Origin: Symsagittifera roscoffensis
Lineage: Eukaryota > Xenacoelomorpha > Acoela > Convolutidae
Assembly (NCBI RefSeq): GCF_963678635.1
Contig: NC_087067.1
Coordinates: 26,297,547-26,361,546, forward strand
Length of the DNA: 64,000 nucleotides
Direction: 5' to 3'
Shown: positions 24,923 to 38,102 of the stretch, piece after piece
Layout of the letters: every line of letters starts with the position of its first letter
Position numbering within the stretch: the first letter of the stretch is position 1
Notes under the pieces: generated by a model
What the model saw: only the letters and a program-made list of their open reading frames with translations
Told to the model about the DNA's origin: nothing
Databases searched by the model: none
Program-made: the position numbers and the translations under genes

Positions 24923-25213
24923 TTAGATTTATTTAATGTTATTTATTCTTATTATTATGTTTATGTAATTCTGTTTTTTTTTTGGTTGAGATTTTGTAGT
25001 TGCCCCAAAAAATAATTATAGTTTATAAGACCAGGTTCAGATATTCTTTGGCGGGCCTGTGTTTGCTGAACAAACACAAGCCCGCCGCGAAAAGGTCTGA
25101 ACCTGGTCTTAAACAACTATAATTATTTTTTAGGGAAACTACAAAATCTCAACCCAAAAAAAAGCAGAATTATACTAAAATAAAAATAAAATTGAATAAC
25201 AATAAATAAAACT
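24923..25213. mobile_element. Long foldback element, about 143-bp arms
   Basis: The left arm (about 24923-25065) and right arm (about 25071-25213) are highly complementary around a CTGAA loop at 25066-25070. Paired landmarks are GACCAGGTTCAGA with TCTGAACCTGGTC, ATAATTATAG with CTATAATTAT, and GAGATTTTGTAGTT with its complement. A transcript would form one near-perfect hairpin. There is no ORF. It is either a foldback transposon or a source of hairpin RNA. Confidence 0.8.
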
Positions 25214-25334
25214 ACTTTTTACTTTTACTGCTGATATAACTAACTGCACATTTAAACCACATATGTACCGGATTTTTTTGCAAGCTGCATCTGTATTACG
25301 CTTATGCAAGCGAAACAAACGACGACAATTTAAT

Positions 25335-25465
25335 TATTTAAACTGTTCGACTATGTTTCGATCATGTTTTCGACTGTTTTTTGATCATGTTTTCGAGTAT
25401 GATTCGAGTTTTTTTTCGACTTTATCTTCGACTATGATGCGACTATGTGTTCGACTATGTGTTAC
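25335..25465. repeat. TTCGACTATG short-period repeat
   Basis: GTTCGACTATG and variants (GTTTTCGACTG, TCTTCGACTATG, GTGTTCGACTATGTG) recur every 12-30 bp. It is related to the repeat at 24545-24835. Confidence 0.6.
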
Positions 25466-28400
25466 TTTCCAGCTTTCGCGAAGGGTCGGAACAAATAGAT
25501 AAAATGTTTAAAAACATCATTTAAGCCAAACTAACAATCACATAATTGCAAGAAAAATGACCGACATTTTTTGTCTCGAAAGCCTGCGTTTTGTTTCAAG
25601 GCTTCTTTTCCGAACATGTAAAACTTTCCCATGAGAATGAAATAGGATGAAATACTGTAATCTTTAAAACGCTACTGGTGCAATGATAAAATACGAAAGA
25701 AATCAAGGTTAAGTATTATTAAAAGTGCTAATGGATCAAGTTTAAACAAAATTCAAAATTTGAATCTGGTAATTTGAAACTGAAATTACGAAAAAAACAA
25801 ATGGATATTGACAAAAAAACCAACCCAAATATGGGATGTAACAAAATATGTAACAGAATGCCAGCCAGAGTATTTATAACTTTTTTACAATTAGTAAAGG
25901 AATGACATTTTGAGAATTCAATGTACTACAAGAGAAGCAAACATGCATACGGGGTAATTTTTATTAGATTTTTCAGACGAAAAATCTAAGCTGCAGTGAA
26001 TGAAAAGCGTTGCTGTATTTAACCAAAAGAGCATCACCAACAACAACGCTGAAAAACAAACCGAGGAGGAAAAATTATCATGAAGTGATAAACTAAGCAA
26101 CAGTAAAAGAAAAAGTACTAACAAAAATAGCTCTCTCGAATTAATCAACGTTGCTTAAAAATTGCGGGCGCAAATTAAAACCTTAGATCTAATTTTGGTC
26201 TGAGACAACGAATACAGAATAAATAAATGAACTGAGTCGATATATGTTAACTATTCAGATAATTTTTATTTGCTCCGACTTTCAAAGAAATTAACGGAAC
26301 TTGTGCTCGGCAAGGTATTGTCTACAAGGAAATTTTGATTTTACTTATACTCACTTTTGAAGAGAGTTTTTTTACACCATTTAAAAGCTACTGACGTGCT
26401 ACGGGCAGCTTATGTTATGTGGTTTGACAATTGGTAATCTTCTGAATTGTACGTGTAAAAGGAAGTTTAATTTAACTCAGAACTCGTATCAAATTGAACT
26501 GATGTCTATATGTTCTTACTAAAAAAACTATAGCCTAAATACATCACATTCTATTTTTAAAATTTAATTTCAAAATTTTCAAAAAAAATGCATCAAAAAG
26601 TAATCCCTAGGCTATAGAAGATGCTATGAACATTTAATTTTTTCTATCATTGATTGCAAATTATGAGTCATGTAAAACAAACTAAATCATCATTGACAAG
26701 CCATTTTCGAATTGAAAATGTAGGCTGCTTACAGTGCAAGCAACTGTGTTACAATTTTATTAAATGAAGGGAAAAAATTCATATAGGAAAAACAAAAAAT
26801 ACACTATTTTTTTTTCGAATCATTTGTTTAACACTCTTTTCTATATATGCTATCAATGCTCAAGAGAATGCTAGTAAATAGGGTATTAAAATGGGTAATT
26901 CAGTACAGCTGAAAAAATAAATATGGGTTTTCAGGCTCAAAGCAAGTCTGAAAAACGGAAAATAATTGAGCCACTTTTTTCTCAACTGTGAGATAACTTT
27001 CATAAGTTTTCTTTAAATATAATTCACTTTTGAAATGATTGTTTAAAGTTGATAGTAATCTTGATCCTCGCGCAAACGATGTTTTGAATTTTGACAGAAA
27101 ACTTATAGACCATAGATTTGCCGTCAACTTTGACATTGAGGTTAAAATTTTTGTGGGCTTATGCGAATTGAGCTAGCCATAAAAAAAAATTAAGGAAAAT
27201 CCATATTTGTTAACAAACCGTTTCTCATTTCTCCGCAGTATGCCTTGTTTTTATTTCAAGTTAGACGTCTCATTGTGAACATATGAACAGTGAGGCATCT
27301 GGTCTGACTTGGTTTTGTAACAACACTATTTCCAAAAAAAAAGTTTTGTGATTGTTTTGAAAGTTGGAAATTTTTTCTCGTAATTTGGATTTTTTTGGAT
27401 ATGTCAAAAGCTAGAAAAAATGAATGAACATGTCAAAATTCCGAGATTTTAGTTGTGAAAGATTATTTACTGATAAAAAACTCGAGGCATAAGCGACTCA
27501 ATTAAGAAAACCCGACAGGTCAGTCCTTATTCAACTACTCGCCAATTTCCAACAATTTTTTTTAAATCAAACTCAAACGCGTGCGCTTATTTTATATTCA
27601 GTCGTATCTTTGATACGAAGTAATAAACTAGAAAAAAAAACATGATTTTTTTAATGACGTAAAAAATGGCTCGAAACCTGAATATGAGTCGATGTACCCA
27701 TTTTTGTTTCAAACGTGTCGACTAAAATTTGTTATGGTTCGACTGCATCAATTAAGTTTGAGTATGCTTCGACTTTCTCGGCTCAATTTTCTTCGATCCA
27801 ATTATAGATATGTTTCAGCCGTAACAGCCGAAATAGAGTACTCTTCGATTTATCTACCATTTTCACAAATTCTTTCAAAATGCTTTTCAAATCATATCTC
27901 AAGGTGATTTTTGCAAAAACAGAAATTATGATAGTCATTAATAATTTAAATGCACCGAGCCCAAAGTTTCGAATTCACTTTAGTTTCGAATTTGCACTGT
28001 ATAAATGATTAGTACAAACTTTGCGTAGGACAAACTCAGTTGACAATCTATGTTTAGCGACCTAATTATTTTAGTTTTGAGCTTGACCATTTTTCACTAA
28101 TCTCTTTCAAACATCTCATTCCACATCTTAAGAAAACCCATTATTTTACAAAAAATTGTGCTCGAACAAAAAAGTACAAACCGCAAGGCTCCAAAAAAAC
28201 CGCAAAACTGATACGTTTTTTGGAGGTTACCTATCCGTGGAATGTTTATTCCATTTTCATTCAACTGAAACAAAAGGAATACGAGAGATTTTTGTGGATA
28301 AACAGAAGTCGGTCCTGGTAAAATTCAAAAATTCAAAGACGGAATCAGTAAAAACCAAAAAGTAACAAATAAAGTTGATATGAAAAGATAACTACTCAGA

Positions 28401-29750
28401 CAAGCAGATAAATTTTGGTTTGCTAGCAAACAAATGTGCTCAATTCTGGAAATAAAGAAAAAATGAAAGCTAATTATCATCAGGCCAATAAAATTTTTAG
28501 CAAAAGTCGGTAGAAAATTCTGTTCCAATATTTCATTTCAGGTTGAAAAATTGATGATAGGTGAAATATGGAAAAAGGAAATTTATATATGGTTAGAGTA
28601 ACATTTTATGATAATTCATGGCAATAAAACATTAAAACATTTTCCCGGGCAATTTCTCTAGGGGCTAAATAACACAAAAAATCGTAGCTGCATCAATTAT
28701 GAACAGATAGAAAGGAGGCTTTAGATTATAAACCTGCGAAGAAAATGGTTGCAAACAAAAATGTGTTAGTTCTTGAAAAAAAATAAATATATATTTTTTC
28801 CAAATCGAAGTGAAAATAACAAAGTAGGCTATTAAAAAACGAGAAGTTCAATCTAAATATCTGAAGTTTTATGATTTCATCATTGAAGTGTTTCTTGAAA
28901 AGTGGATTTTTTGTTTGATTTCTGTAAATATAAATCAGTCAAATATGAATAAATGAGTGCTATTTAAAGGGAGGTTTCAAGTTTCCCCTCTCTTGCAACC
29001 TTTTAAACATTTGCCGGAAGCTTGTGAAAAATGTGAAATTGGCAATAAAAACGGTCATTTTTATTTTTTTTTTCAATAGGACGCTTGCTTGCTTGTAAAA
29101 CTTTTACGGGGAAAACTGAAGTGATAAAAGAAAAGGAAAAACATTTATTTGAAAAGCGTGAAATATTTTAGTGGTCAAGATAAAGAAAAAGCAGGGTACT
29201 TTTTGGGAAAATGGTGTCCCCAACTTGGATATAATTTGAGTGGAAAAAACCTAGAGGCAACTTGCGCAGACTCATTTTGACATCCAATTCAATGGAACCC
29301 ATTGTTAATATTCTGTTATGCTGTAACAAGGCCGAAAAAATCTCTCTGTTGGGTTAACCGACCCAGTTATGTTGTACAGTTGAGGGAGCGCTCAGTTTTT
29401 CAGAGTTTCGCTTTAGTGAACGCTTGTCATTAATTGGGAGACCAGATTTGAAAGATTTAGAACGCTAGCCTAAAAGTTGATCGATATTTTGACATTTTAA
29501 TTGCCCTTGCTTAAGAAAAATTCTTGGTCACAAGCATAAAACTAGAAAGAAAAAAAATTGAAACAGCCTGAAAACATGTAATTCATTCTCAAATTAGGCC
29601 AATTAAAACAAGATGACTGAGGAAGAGCTTTAAAATATTTAAAGAAAATACTTTTCAAATATCCGTTGATCTAACGATCAGGTAAAAGATAATTATGTTG
29701 GCGCTAAACTCGCGACTTTAATAAAACTTAGGGTCGCTGAGCCAAAATTG
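25466..29750. other. Long non-coding stretch
   Basis: No gene is recognised. It contains a second copy of the dispersed CCGACTTTC / GTGCTCGG segment (26273-26313) and a loose cluster of TTCGACT motifs (27690-27840). The rest is AT-rich without visible structure. Confidence 0.45.
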
Positions 29751-29803
29751 GATGTTAAATAGTGTTTAAGGTGTGGCTTTCTGGTCAGAAGATTCGATTC
29801 CCA
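29751..29803 (+). repeat. tRNA-Arg-like remnant, possible SINE head
   Basis: The run TTTAAGGTGTGGCTTTCTGG, then TCAGAAGATTCGATTCCC, resembles the D-loop to T-arm part of an arginine tRNA with a deletion just before the B box (GATTCGATTCC). It cannot fold as a working tRNA. A tRNA-derived SINE remnant or tRNA pseudogene is the likely origin. Confidence 0.3.
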
Positions 29804-30462
29804 TAAAATCGCTACCGGTGAGTTAAGTCTGGTTGCAGAAAAAAAGATGTATAAACTTTATCTATGGTTCGATTACAAGCTCTTATCCGTCCAACACTGA
29901 TAAACCTGCATTTGAAATTTGACTGAAACTAGAAAATTTTTAAAAACCTAGTCAATTTCGATCTCAAACACAATTTATCGTTGGTCTCAAAATCAAAGAC
30001 GGTTGGTCCCATCTCTGAACTTGTTTTATAATCCGAATCAAAGCTACGAGGTCCAAACTGTGCGTGGTACCAAACTTGATCCATCCCTTAGTTAAAATCT
30101 TGTGGAAAAAAGATTTTTAGTCTTTTGCTATATCACGAGTTTAAAAAGAATCTATGAGTGTTCCATCTTTTATTCTCAATAAGACTGCTGGGTAAATCAG
30201 GCCAAAATCATGAATGCTTCTACTCTGCCTTTAAATGAGTGTCGAATAGTTTTCAGTAGAAAAAAATGGCAAACTGAAAAATTTGTTTATTATTTATTAA
30301 AATTTGAGGTGTATAATTAGTTAATACAACCAGTTACCTTTCCTCATTAAAAAAAAGTTTTGTAGTTTTGTAGTGCAACCACACATAAATAACTCAGGTT
30401 TAAATTCGGAAATCAAAATTTTAAGCAAGCTTTTTTGTAAGAGTCGTTCAACACAACCGTAT

Positions 30463-30520
30463 GTCCAGGTTAGTATAGTGGTGTGTACGCCTCAGCTGGA
30501 AGCACGAAGACCCCGTTAGC
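30463..30520 (+). repeat. tRNA 5' half-like fragment
   Basis: GTCCAGGTTAGTATAGTGG is a good match to the start of Asp/Gly/Val-type eukaryotic tRNAs, including an A-box-like TAGTATAGTGG. The anticodon and T arms do not form. A MITE begins two bases downstream and may have interrupted the unit. Confidence 0.35.
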
Positions 30521-30522
30521 TA

Positions 30523-30904
30523 CCCGGGTTGACCAAAAATGCTAGTCAGACAATTTCCATACATGGAAAAATGCTAGTCATACACTTTCAATACAATTCC
30601 ATACGTACAGAAAATTGCATGAAAGGTCTATGATTAGTATTTTTTCATATATGGAAATTATATGACTAGCATTTTTCCATAAACCAAAAATTTTGATTTT
30701 TTACGTTTTAGTTTCTCAAAATTTTTTGGTTGCGTTCGTAACCGAACACAAATGACATAAACCTTCGTTACTCAAGCGTAGAAACCAAAAGTTTGGCCGT
30801 CATTTTAGCGAAATGTATGAAATTTGTATGAGTAGTATTTTTTCATAGACTTAGTTTATGGAATTGTATGATTAGCATTTTTGGTCTATGGAGGTCAACC
30901 CTGG
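30523..30904. mobile_element. Intact MITE, CCCGGGTTGACC ends, TA duplication
   Basis: The 382-bp element starts CCCGGGTTGACCAAAAATG and ends with the inverted counterpart GGTCAACCCTGG. TA directly flanks both ends. The interior repeats short inverted units around TCATACAATTTCCATA. It is the cleanest copy of the family also present at 6885-7679 and 35508-36070. Confidence 0.8.
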
Positions 30905-33900
30905 TATCCCTCAACCTTCTGCTCAAAAACACGTCTCCATTATATATATTTTGCATGGAAATAGATTTGGTAATTATTCAAAACTTTGCGACAAAAATTT
31001 TCAATTACAGCGAAATACATGCAAGCTAGAGCTTACAGACTTTTTTTTCGATTTTTTTTCAGTCGCTTTAGCAAAGGTACAAACAGATACATCTGTTAAA
31101 ATTCTTCGAAACTACGATATATATATTTTTTGTTGTTTCCAAATTTCGAGAAAAGTAAGGGGATCTTTATGCTACGGTTGTTTCTATTCTCCAGACGATT
31201 TTCGACTTTTCAACTGGCATAGTTCGACGAAATTGTGTTTGTATCTGTGCGATCAAAACTATATTATACATATACATATTCCTTAAAGTCAGAAAAAAAA
31301 TTCCTGATAATTATATTTCAATTCAACGCGTTTTCTCTTTTCTGGCATAATCTAAAACAACGTTAATACACCAGCAATAATTTCTTTGCCTGGCAACAAT
31401 TTTCACAAAATTATCCACGAAAAAACAGAACTCTCGGTTTTGGCCAGGTTCAACCGGTTGAATCGAAGAACTTTCCAGTTTCTCCCACTATCTACAAATT
31501 TTCTCGTTTTTCTCGTTTGATGTCTTCTCGAACGTACGCTGTTATCAAATTTAACAAAAAACAAAAAATATGCACATTAACATTTCTTCTTGCATCGAGA
31601 GCACAAATGATATATACAAAAATGAAGTCATTTTATAGTCAGCGTCTTTACATAATATAGTATTGTCCATTAAAAAATAATAACAACCCGGATATCTAAC
31701 GCGCTAAATTCTGTTATAATCAGTTTAAAGTAGTTTTTTGAGAGATAATTGATATAATCTGAAGAAAATGTGTTATTTTATCTCATTTTGTTTTGTTTAG
31801 TTGCCGGATTTTTTATTCATAACTTTATACTTTTCAGATTAAGTTTTATCTAAAATTCATTTCCAGACCTTTTTAATTCATGACAATTAAAGTTTTAATT
31901 TGTTTTTTCATTGAACTTGGTGACAAAGGGGGTGGTTTAACAAAGTGCTGGGGGCTTATATTCCAACTTGGGATGGTGTAGGTTGGTTGCCCGGATTTTT
32001 TTCGCGTTTGCTCTCATCACAAAGATTTAGAATAACAAAAAATAATTTTTTTGCAATTATTTCTACAAAAAATTGCAAAATAGACTAATTTAAAAACTAA
32101 ATAGAAAACGGATTATAATATAAAAAAAATAATTTTATAAAAAATTTCGAGAAAATATTCAAATTTGGTTTTGAGTTTTTACATCCCTGATTGATTATAA
32201 CGGATAGTTTTTTTGGTTCGAAAACCTCTTCTTACATCGATTATACCCATTATGCTTAGGTGTTAGTTTTTTCAAGTAACTGGAACTGAGAGCTAGATCA
32301 ATTCTCACCCACCTGATGCAGGGCCCATTTCAGTGGCGCACATAATAATACTTACAAAACAACTTTTTAAGCCTTATGTTCTATGCGCCATACTTTTTGA
32401 GTCTCATTCATTGCAAATTCATATAACGATTGATGCGTTTTTATGTGATACATATATGGCTTTACTGAACACTTCAGAACGAGGGCCATTGTTGAACGGT
32501 TACATTGACAAGTTTCTAGGACCCACAGCCGAGAAAATTAGCTGGTAAAAATCTTTGGAATTGAAGCTCACAACATCAAAATCTTCAAATTGTACAAAAA
32601 CTTGCCAAGTATTTTTTTAAAAACGACCAAGAGCACAAAAGTTTGCTAGTACATTTTTAAAGAAAAATTACTGCTTAAAGTTTCCCCCAAAAAGATATCC
32701 AAAGTACAAAATGATAATTTTTTCCATTTGCAAAGGTTGTCCCAAACTCAAACCAATGTAATTTTTTGAAAAGAAACAGCACAGTTTGAATATCTTTTTT
32801 CATTTGAGATTGAGACAAAAAAGTTTTTCAGTTATGTTATGAAACAATTTTGTCAGAAACGCCAAAAACTGAGTGATTAAAAAACCAACCCAAACATAAA
32901 TGTTCCGCGCTTTTTTGAATTTCGTAGGAAGTTAATGCAAAAAAATTTCACACAATTGATTATGAAAAGTTAGATTACCGTGAAAATTTTCGATATGTCG
33001 ATTATCCAAAAAAATAATGCAAAAAAACCGAAAAACAGCTTTAGTAGGGCAAACATTCGACATTTTTCACATTTTTATTATTTTGGGCAAAGATCCGGTT
33101 TCTACCGTTTGCTTAAAAGACGGTGTGTTGGTCAAATTATTAGTGACTACGACAATTTTTTCAACGTATTGCAAGGTTGCCAACACACGGCAGTACTCTA
33201 AATGAAAATGAGAGCCGTTGGTTATTGCCGTTAAGCGGCGACGCTCGCATGGCGAGCCCATCAGTTACCGACAGTCTGCTAAATTAGAATTAGAAAATTC
33301 AGTTGTATCGTGTATCTGACATTCTTACGTCATATTGTTACATCATTACTATATAGTTTCGGTTGTTTGACATATCGGATGTTTGCCCTAGCCCAAAAAG
33401 TTAGACTGAGTTTGTTCCTCAAACTACAAAACCAACATGGTTAGGTTTCTATTTAAACTAAGCGTGTTTGTTTCAGGGATTAGCTATTAGTTACCCTTTA
33501 AGGTATTTGACGGCCAGTTTTTTGGTTTAAACTAAATAATACAAGTTAAATATTTTGGTTCTTGTTTTGATAGACTTAGATCAAATAGTATCAAAACTAG
33601 AATCAAAGTTGAAACATCAAAAAATTTTGAAATTGAAACATCAAAATCTTCAAATTGCACAAAAACTTGTCAAGAACTCTTAATTAAGTGATCCAGAAAA
33701 CAAAATAAAACTTGATAAATGTCCAAATCATGAAATTTTGATAATTTGTTATCTTTCCTATCCGTGACGGGTAAGTCGTCAGTAATGGGGTAAATAATTC
33801 AGGGTTTCAGTTCAGGGGTCGATGTTTTTTTTCGTGGTATATACTACTTCGGTTGAAAACTGTTGTTTCGAAGGCTGAAAACTGATCCGAAAAATAATCC

Positions 33901-34692
33901 GGTCCAAGCATAAAAAATATTCTTTTCTATGACAGCCGAGCGACTATAATTCAATGAGTAGCAACAAACTTATTCTCAATTTTCTGTTATTTAAATTAGT
34001 GATTACAAAATCAGCGAATGAAGTGGCCTGATCTCAAATGAACTTATAATATTTTTATCTGCTAACATTAAACAAAAATCAAATCTTTGAAGTATTTTTG
34101 CAACGCCTTTCATGCAACACTTCAAGAATATCGTCTTTCCACCTTCAAAAACAATCAGAACTCGATAGCATTCAGGAAAATAGAATTCGACTCCAATTAA
34201 ACGAGTTTATCAGTCAAAAGAAGTAACCATATATTACCTGAATAACGGTTTAATCAAAACATGATGCATTTTTGTGAATGCGATATAGCAAAGTGCGAGG
34301 CAAATTTTGTGCAAAACCAGCCTTTTGGAAATGACCCAAACATTTTGTGAGGGTTTCGCCATCGTTTGTTTCTTTGCATTTATACTTTTATTCGTATTCT
34401 TAAGTGACGTGAAAAGTTTCACAATCTAGGAATAAATTTACTCTAAACTAGTAGAATTTACAAAAATTAGATTAGAATCTTTTAACAACAGAATTGCAAA
34501 TTACGTTTGTGTTATACAGCACCTTGAAAATGGATTTCAAGTGCATTTCTGTGCTGAAAATTTGCAAGTTGGGCATATGTGAGTGGGCTAAAAATTTTTA
34601 ATACAAAGCTTTCAAAAATATCGTTTCCTCATAAAGTCGGTTATTGAATAACTGCTGTCGAAATAAATCAAAATTTCAAATTCATTGTGCAA
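30905..34692. other. Long non-coding stretch
   Basis: No gene is recognised. A segment of about 80 bp with ACATCAAAATCTTCAAATTG occurs at 32572-32615 and again at 33630-33675. A small GC-rich island (33205-33270) has no identified function. Confidence 0.4.
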
Positions 34693-34700
34693 AATTTCTC

Positions 34701-35167
34701 GGTACTACTATGATAGAGTGGTCCCCCGAAAAAGCAACTATGATAGACAGGTCCCGCATGCATTTCGCATGTTATAATTTTGAAAACCAGTTTGCTTATA
34801 AATCATTCATTTCAAAAATCTGGCGAAAGATGTTGAGTCAAAAACCTTTCAGATTGAAAATTGTGATTACTATAAATTTTATATCAAGAAATATGCTCGC
34901 TTGAGCTTATTTTACAGTTTAACAACCATAATTGGATTGACTTATTTGTCATCAAAATTCGATTTTGGCAAGTTTTTTTTGAATTTTCCACCTTATTATG
35001 ATGAGGGGGGAGGTTTTACGAAACATAGAAACCTCAAATTTGTTTGAAAATATACAGCGAAATCTTTCTGAATGGCGAGAGCATAATTGTTAAACATTTC
35101 AGAGCCCTGTGTCTTTTTCGCAAGGGACCTGGTTATTTTCAAGGGACCACTCTATCATAGTAGTACC
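34701..35167. mobile_element. 467-bp MITE with 8-bp target duplication
   Basis: Inverted terminal repeats of about 26 bp: GGTACTACTATGATAGAGTG, then GTCCC, at the left, and the exact complement at 35142-35167. AATTTCTC stands immediately outside both ends (34693-34700 and 35168-35175). Eight-base duplications are typical of hAT and P superfamily elements. A shortened copy of the terminal sequence recurs just inside each end (34737 and 35122). There is no transposase. Confidence 0.85.
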
Positions 35168-35507
35168 AATTTCTCATTATGATTGTATCTATTCAAAAAA
35201 AGCAAATTTGATTGCGACTCAGAATTTTGCCATTTTTTTAGTGCTGCAGACATTGATAACTATTTGAAAATCACATTAAATGAACTTAAGGTTATTTTCT
35301 ACTGATTAACCCCCATTTTTGAACTTCAGTTTTCAAACATTTTTTGAAGATCAATTAAGCAATCATAACCCACTCCCCCGTTCCCCACCAAATATCGAAA
35401 TCCGAGGCAATAATATTCACCCAAGCAGAAAACAATTCGTTTTTTGTTCCAAATTTTTTGATGGGGTTGGAAGATTGCTCAATTGATCCCACTCTCAACA
35501 CTGCCAT

Positions 35508-36070
35508 CCCGGGTTGACCTCCATACACCGAAAATGCTTATCATACAATTCCATACATCAAGTGTGTGGAAAAATGCTTGTCATACAATTTTCATACAAT
35601 TTCTAAAAATGGTTGAAAACTGGTATAAACTCATTTCTGTGGCTGTTTGATTCTAATAAAACAATCTGGTGATAAAAAACTGAGATTTCCGTTTTTTGAA
35701 AAAAATGCTTATCATACAATTCCCATATATGGAAATTGTATGACTGGCATTTTTTGATGGCGACACAAAAAATTTTTCAAGTAATATTGAAAAATTGGCC
35801 AAAAAATTTTTTTGTTTTTTTTTTTCAACTGCAAATCGATTTTCGTACGCAAACAAACATTTTTCGAAAAAAAAATTTTGCATGCAAAATTTAATATTTT
35901 GTGTGCATAACGTAGTCATGGATACAATAAAATTGGCTTTTATTTTCTTTTCACTTAATTTTTTTTTTCAAAAACGCTGAAAATTCCTCTTTTTTTGTAT
36001 GGGGTGTTAATGTACGCCTTGATCAATGTTTGATAATTTGAAATTCAAAAATTTAATATAATCATCATAA
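35508..36070. mobile_element. CCCGGGTTGACC-family MITE, right end missing
   Basis: The left end CCCGGGTTGACCTCC begins at 35508, followed by the family's CATACAATTCC units. From 35868 to 36070 it is nearly identical to 7165-7370, including GCATGCAAAATTTAATATTT. The right terminus is not found. It shows what probably borders the assembly gap in the other copy. Confidence 0.6.
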
Positions 36071-36414
36071 AAAAAATTTTGCCAAAAAATATAAAAATAT
36101 CATATGAGTAAAATAAATTGAATGCTGACCAAATTACTATTTCGAACACTTTTTTTTCTTTAAACCAAAACTAAAAACCATGTTTTTATCCATATTATCA
36201 TGCATAACTACTATCAATTTGTAAGAGTCTGCAAAGTGAAGGCGGGGTCAAAAAGAGCCGAGAGTTGGCAGAAAGAAGCTTTACCGTACCGCTCGTCGAT
36301 TTTAGTTTTTAAAAGAAAAGTAAAACTTTTCCAAAAAATTAAGATTATAATGTACACTTAAGCTATTCCAGACAGAACAGAAAATGAGCAAATTTCGAGA
36401 AAAAAGCAACTCAC

Positions 36415-36579
36415 GTGTGACAGACAGCCGACAAAGTTGGGGGAGTCGGTATAGCTCCTGCCAAAGGCGTTGCGGTCACTCTTGCCCCCCACGAAGAAGC
36501 TGCCGGTGAGTTGGAGTGAGTCATACTGTCCACTTGTGCGAACACTCTTCTGCACGTAGTCGTCTACCGTCACTTGCAC
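36415..36579 (-). CDS. Neurexin-like LNS domain, exon C (partial gene)
   Basis: This 165-bp exon starts after a pyrimidine-rich AG acceptor and ends at CAC|GTGAGT, in phase 0 at both ends. Its 55 codons give the second half of a laminin-G/LNS beta sandwich: a V-T-V-D-D strand, an S-F-F-V-G-G strand and the closing N-F-V-G-C-L motif. That cysteine normally pairs with one in the following exon, which I do not find. LNS domains of neurexins bind extracellular partners at synapses. The exon is GC-rich against its AT-rich surroundings. It joins in frame to the exon at 51066-51222. The next exon must lie downstream at lower coordinates or outside the window. Laminin alpha or another LNS protein is possible, but neurexin fits best. 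Confidence 0.82.
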
Positions 36580-37334
36580 CTAAGAGGGCACAACACAAAA
36601 TGAAATGTGTCGAGAAAAAACTTGATAACATTTTTCTTTTCAACTAAGAATCATTAAAGCGTCGAGGAAAACATGTTAATTTTAACCCCAAGAATTACTA
36701 AAATATTTTTTTCAACACCAAAACTTCTTTATATTAATTGTAGCTGCAGCTTAAACTTTGAGAAAAAAACAACAAGAATGTTTACTCGACGATATCTGAC
36801 GGGGTTGTGTGAGTGATTGTGGCACCTCTTGGTGTACAAGACACAAGAAATCAAACATTCTGTTCCAGGAGTCCTAGATGTACTACCTATCAGTGGTAAT
36901 TTAGGTCGTTTATTTCAAACAAACAAAACCTCCTGCAAACATTTTCATCGGGAAATTTGCGGTTCAGAGTTTTATTGGACTCATCGCTTTATACCGCTTT
37001 ATACCGCTTTATTATCTCTTGAAAGAAAACTGATAAAAACCACCCATCAATGTTTTGGTTACCCTTCATTCTCAAAACTTTTTTTTTGAAAACAAAAATG
37101 TTTTTTTTTTCAAATCTCTGAAACTTCAAACTTTTTTCTTGAAATTTCTTAAAAAAAGTCCCCTAAGTTGTTGTCAAAATTTCGACGAATTTAGAAATTG
37201 GTTTCCAAAAAGCAAGGCGCCATCGCCTTAAATTCTATTTTGCAGTAAGAAGTTAGCAGTGTCTTAAAAATAATTTGAAACAATATAAACTCTAAGTCTT
37301 TTTTTTCCTGCTAAACTGGAAGAAAATTCATGAC

Positions 37335-37532
37335 TGGAAAAATTGGATTTAAATTGATTTGAAATCAATTTTGATCAATTTTTAGCTCGGGTTTAAGATC
37401 AAATTCAATTAGTCTTAAGTTAATCAAAATCAATTTAATGTTTCCTGTTGACTCTTCATACTTTTTTCATACAAGAAACAGATTTCATTTTTTTCTGCTT
37501 AAAAATTCTAGTTCATTTTTTGTGATTGCGGG
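37335..37532. mobile_element. Partial CCCGCACTG-family MITE
   Basis: Units such as GGATTTAAATTGATTTGAAA lead to a right end GTTCATTTTTTGTGATTGCGG with a final G at 37532, like the right end of the element at 10234-11390. The left terminus is absent. Confidence 0.5.
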
Positions 37533-38042
37533 CACCAAAGTTCAAGTGTTAGCAAACATACCTCGACTCTGAAAAAAAAAGAAAAAACATGAATCTTTTC
37601 GTTTGCAGTTAGTTGAATAAGATGAACACCAGAACAACTTTGACACATGAACAATTTTAATCCACATTTTTATCTTTTTTAATCACCCCGAGCCGTTAAT
37701 CGACCGTTTCTTTAAAACATTTCAAATCTTTCTTGTAGAAAAAACGCTGAACAAAATCAAAGATAGCCAGTCGCATGCAAAAAAATTAATCTAAAATTAA
37801 ATCTGAACTTCATCGTATGAATCTGAAAATTGAATATGAACTCCTAAAAAATAAATCTGAACTTATGTTGTTCAAGACCGTTCTCAGCGATGAAAAATAC
37901 TTAACATTACGGATATCTTGCGCCAAAAAAATCAGTAGCAATCATTAAATGATCTAATGATTTTTCAAGTTGTGGGAGGTTCTGATTTCGTAATTTAAGA
38001 AAAAGTTTACAATTTATTTGACATTTTTTCTGGCAATTATAG

Positions 38043-38102
38043 TATTTTTAACTTTATTTAAGCGCCCTTAACTTTATTTTTAACTTTATTTAACTTTATT
38101 TA
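38043..38102. repeat. TTTAACTTTATT short tandem repeat
   Basis: TTAACTTTATTT recurs about four times with small spacers. It is a simple intronic repeat. Confidence 0.7.

Noticed and set aside
30888-31286. 132-codon + strand frame
   Set aside because: It starts inside the end of a MITE and has no recognisable motif or splice context.
33067-33280. GC-rich island with small frames on both strands
   Set aside because: I looked for a further LNS exon of the host gene, but no frame has LNS motifs or matching splice sites.
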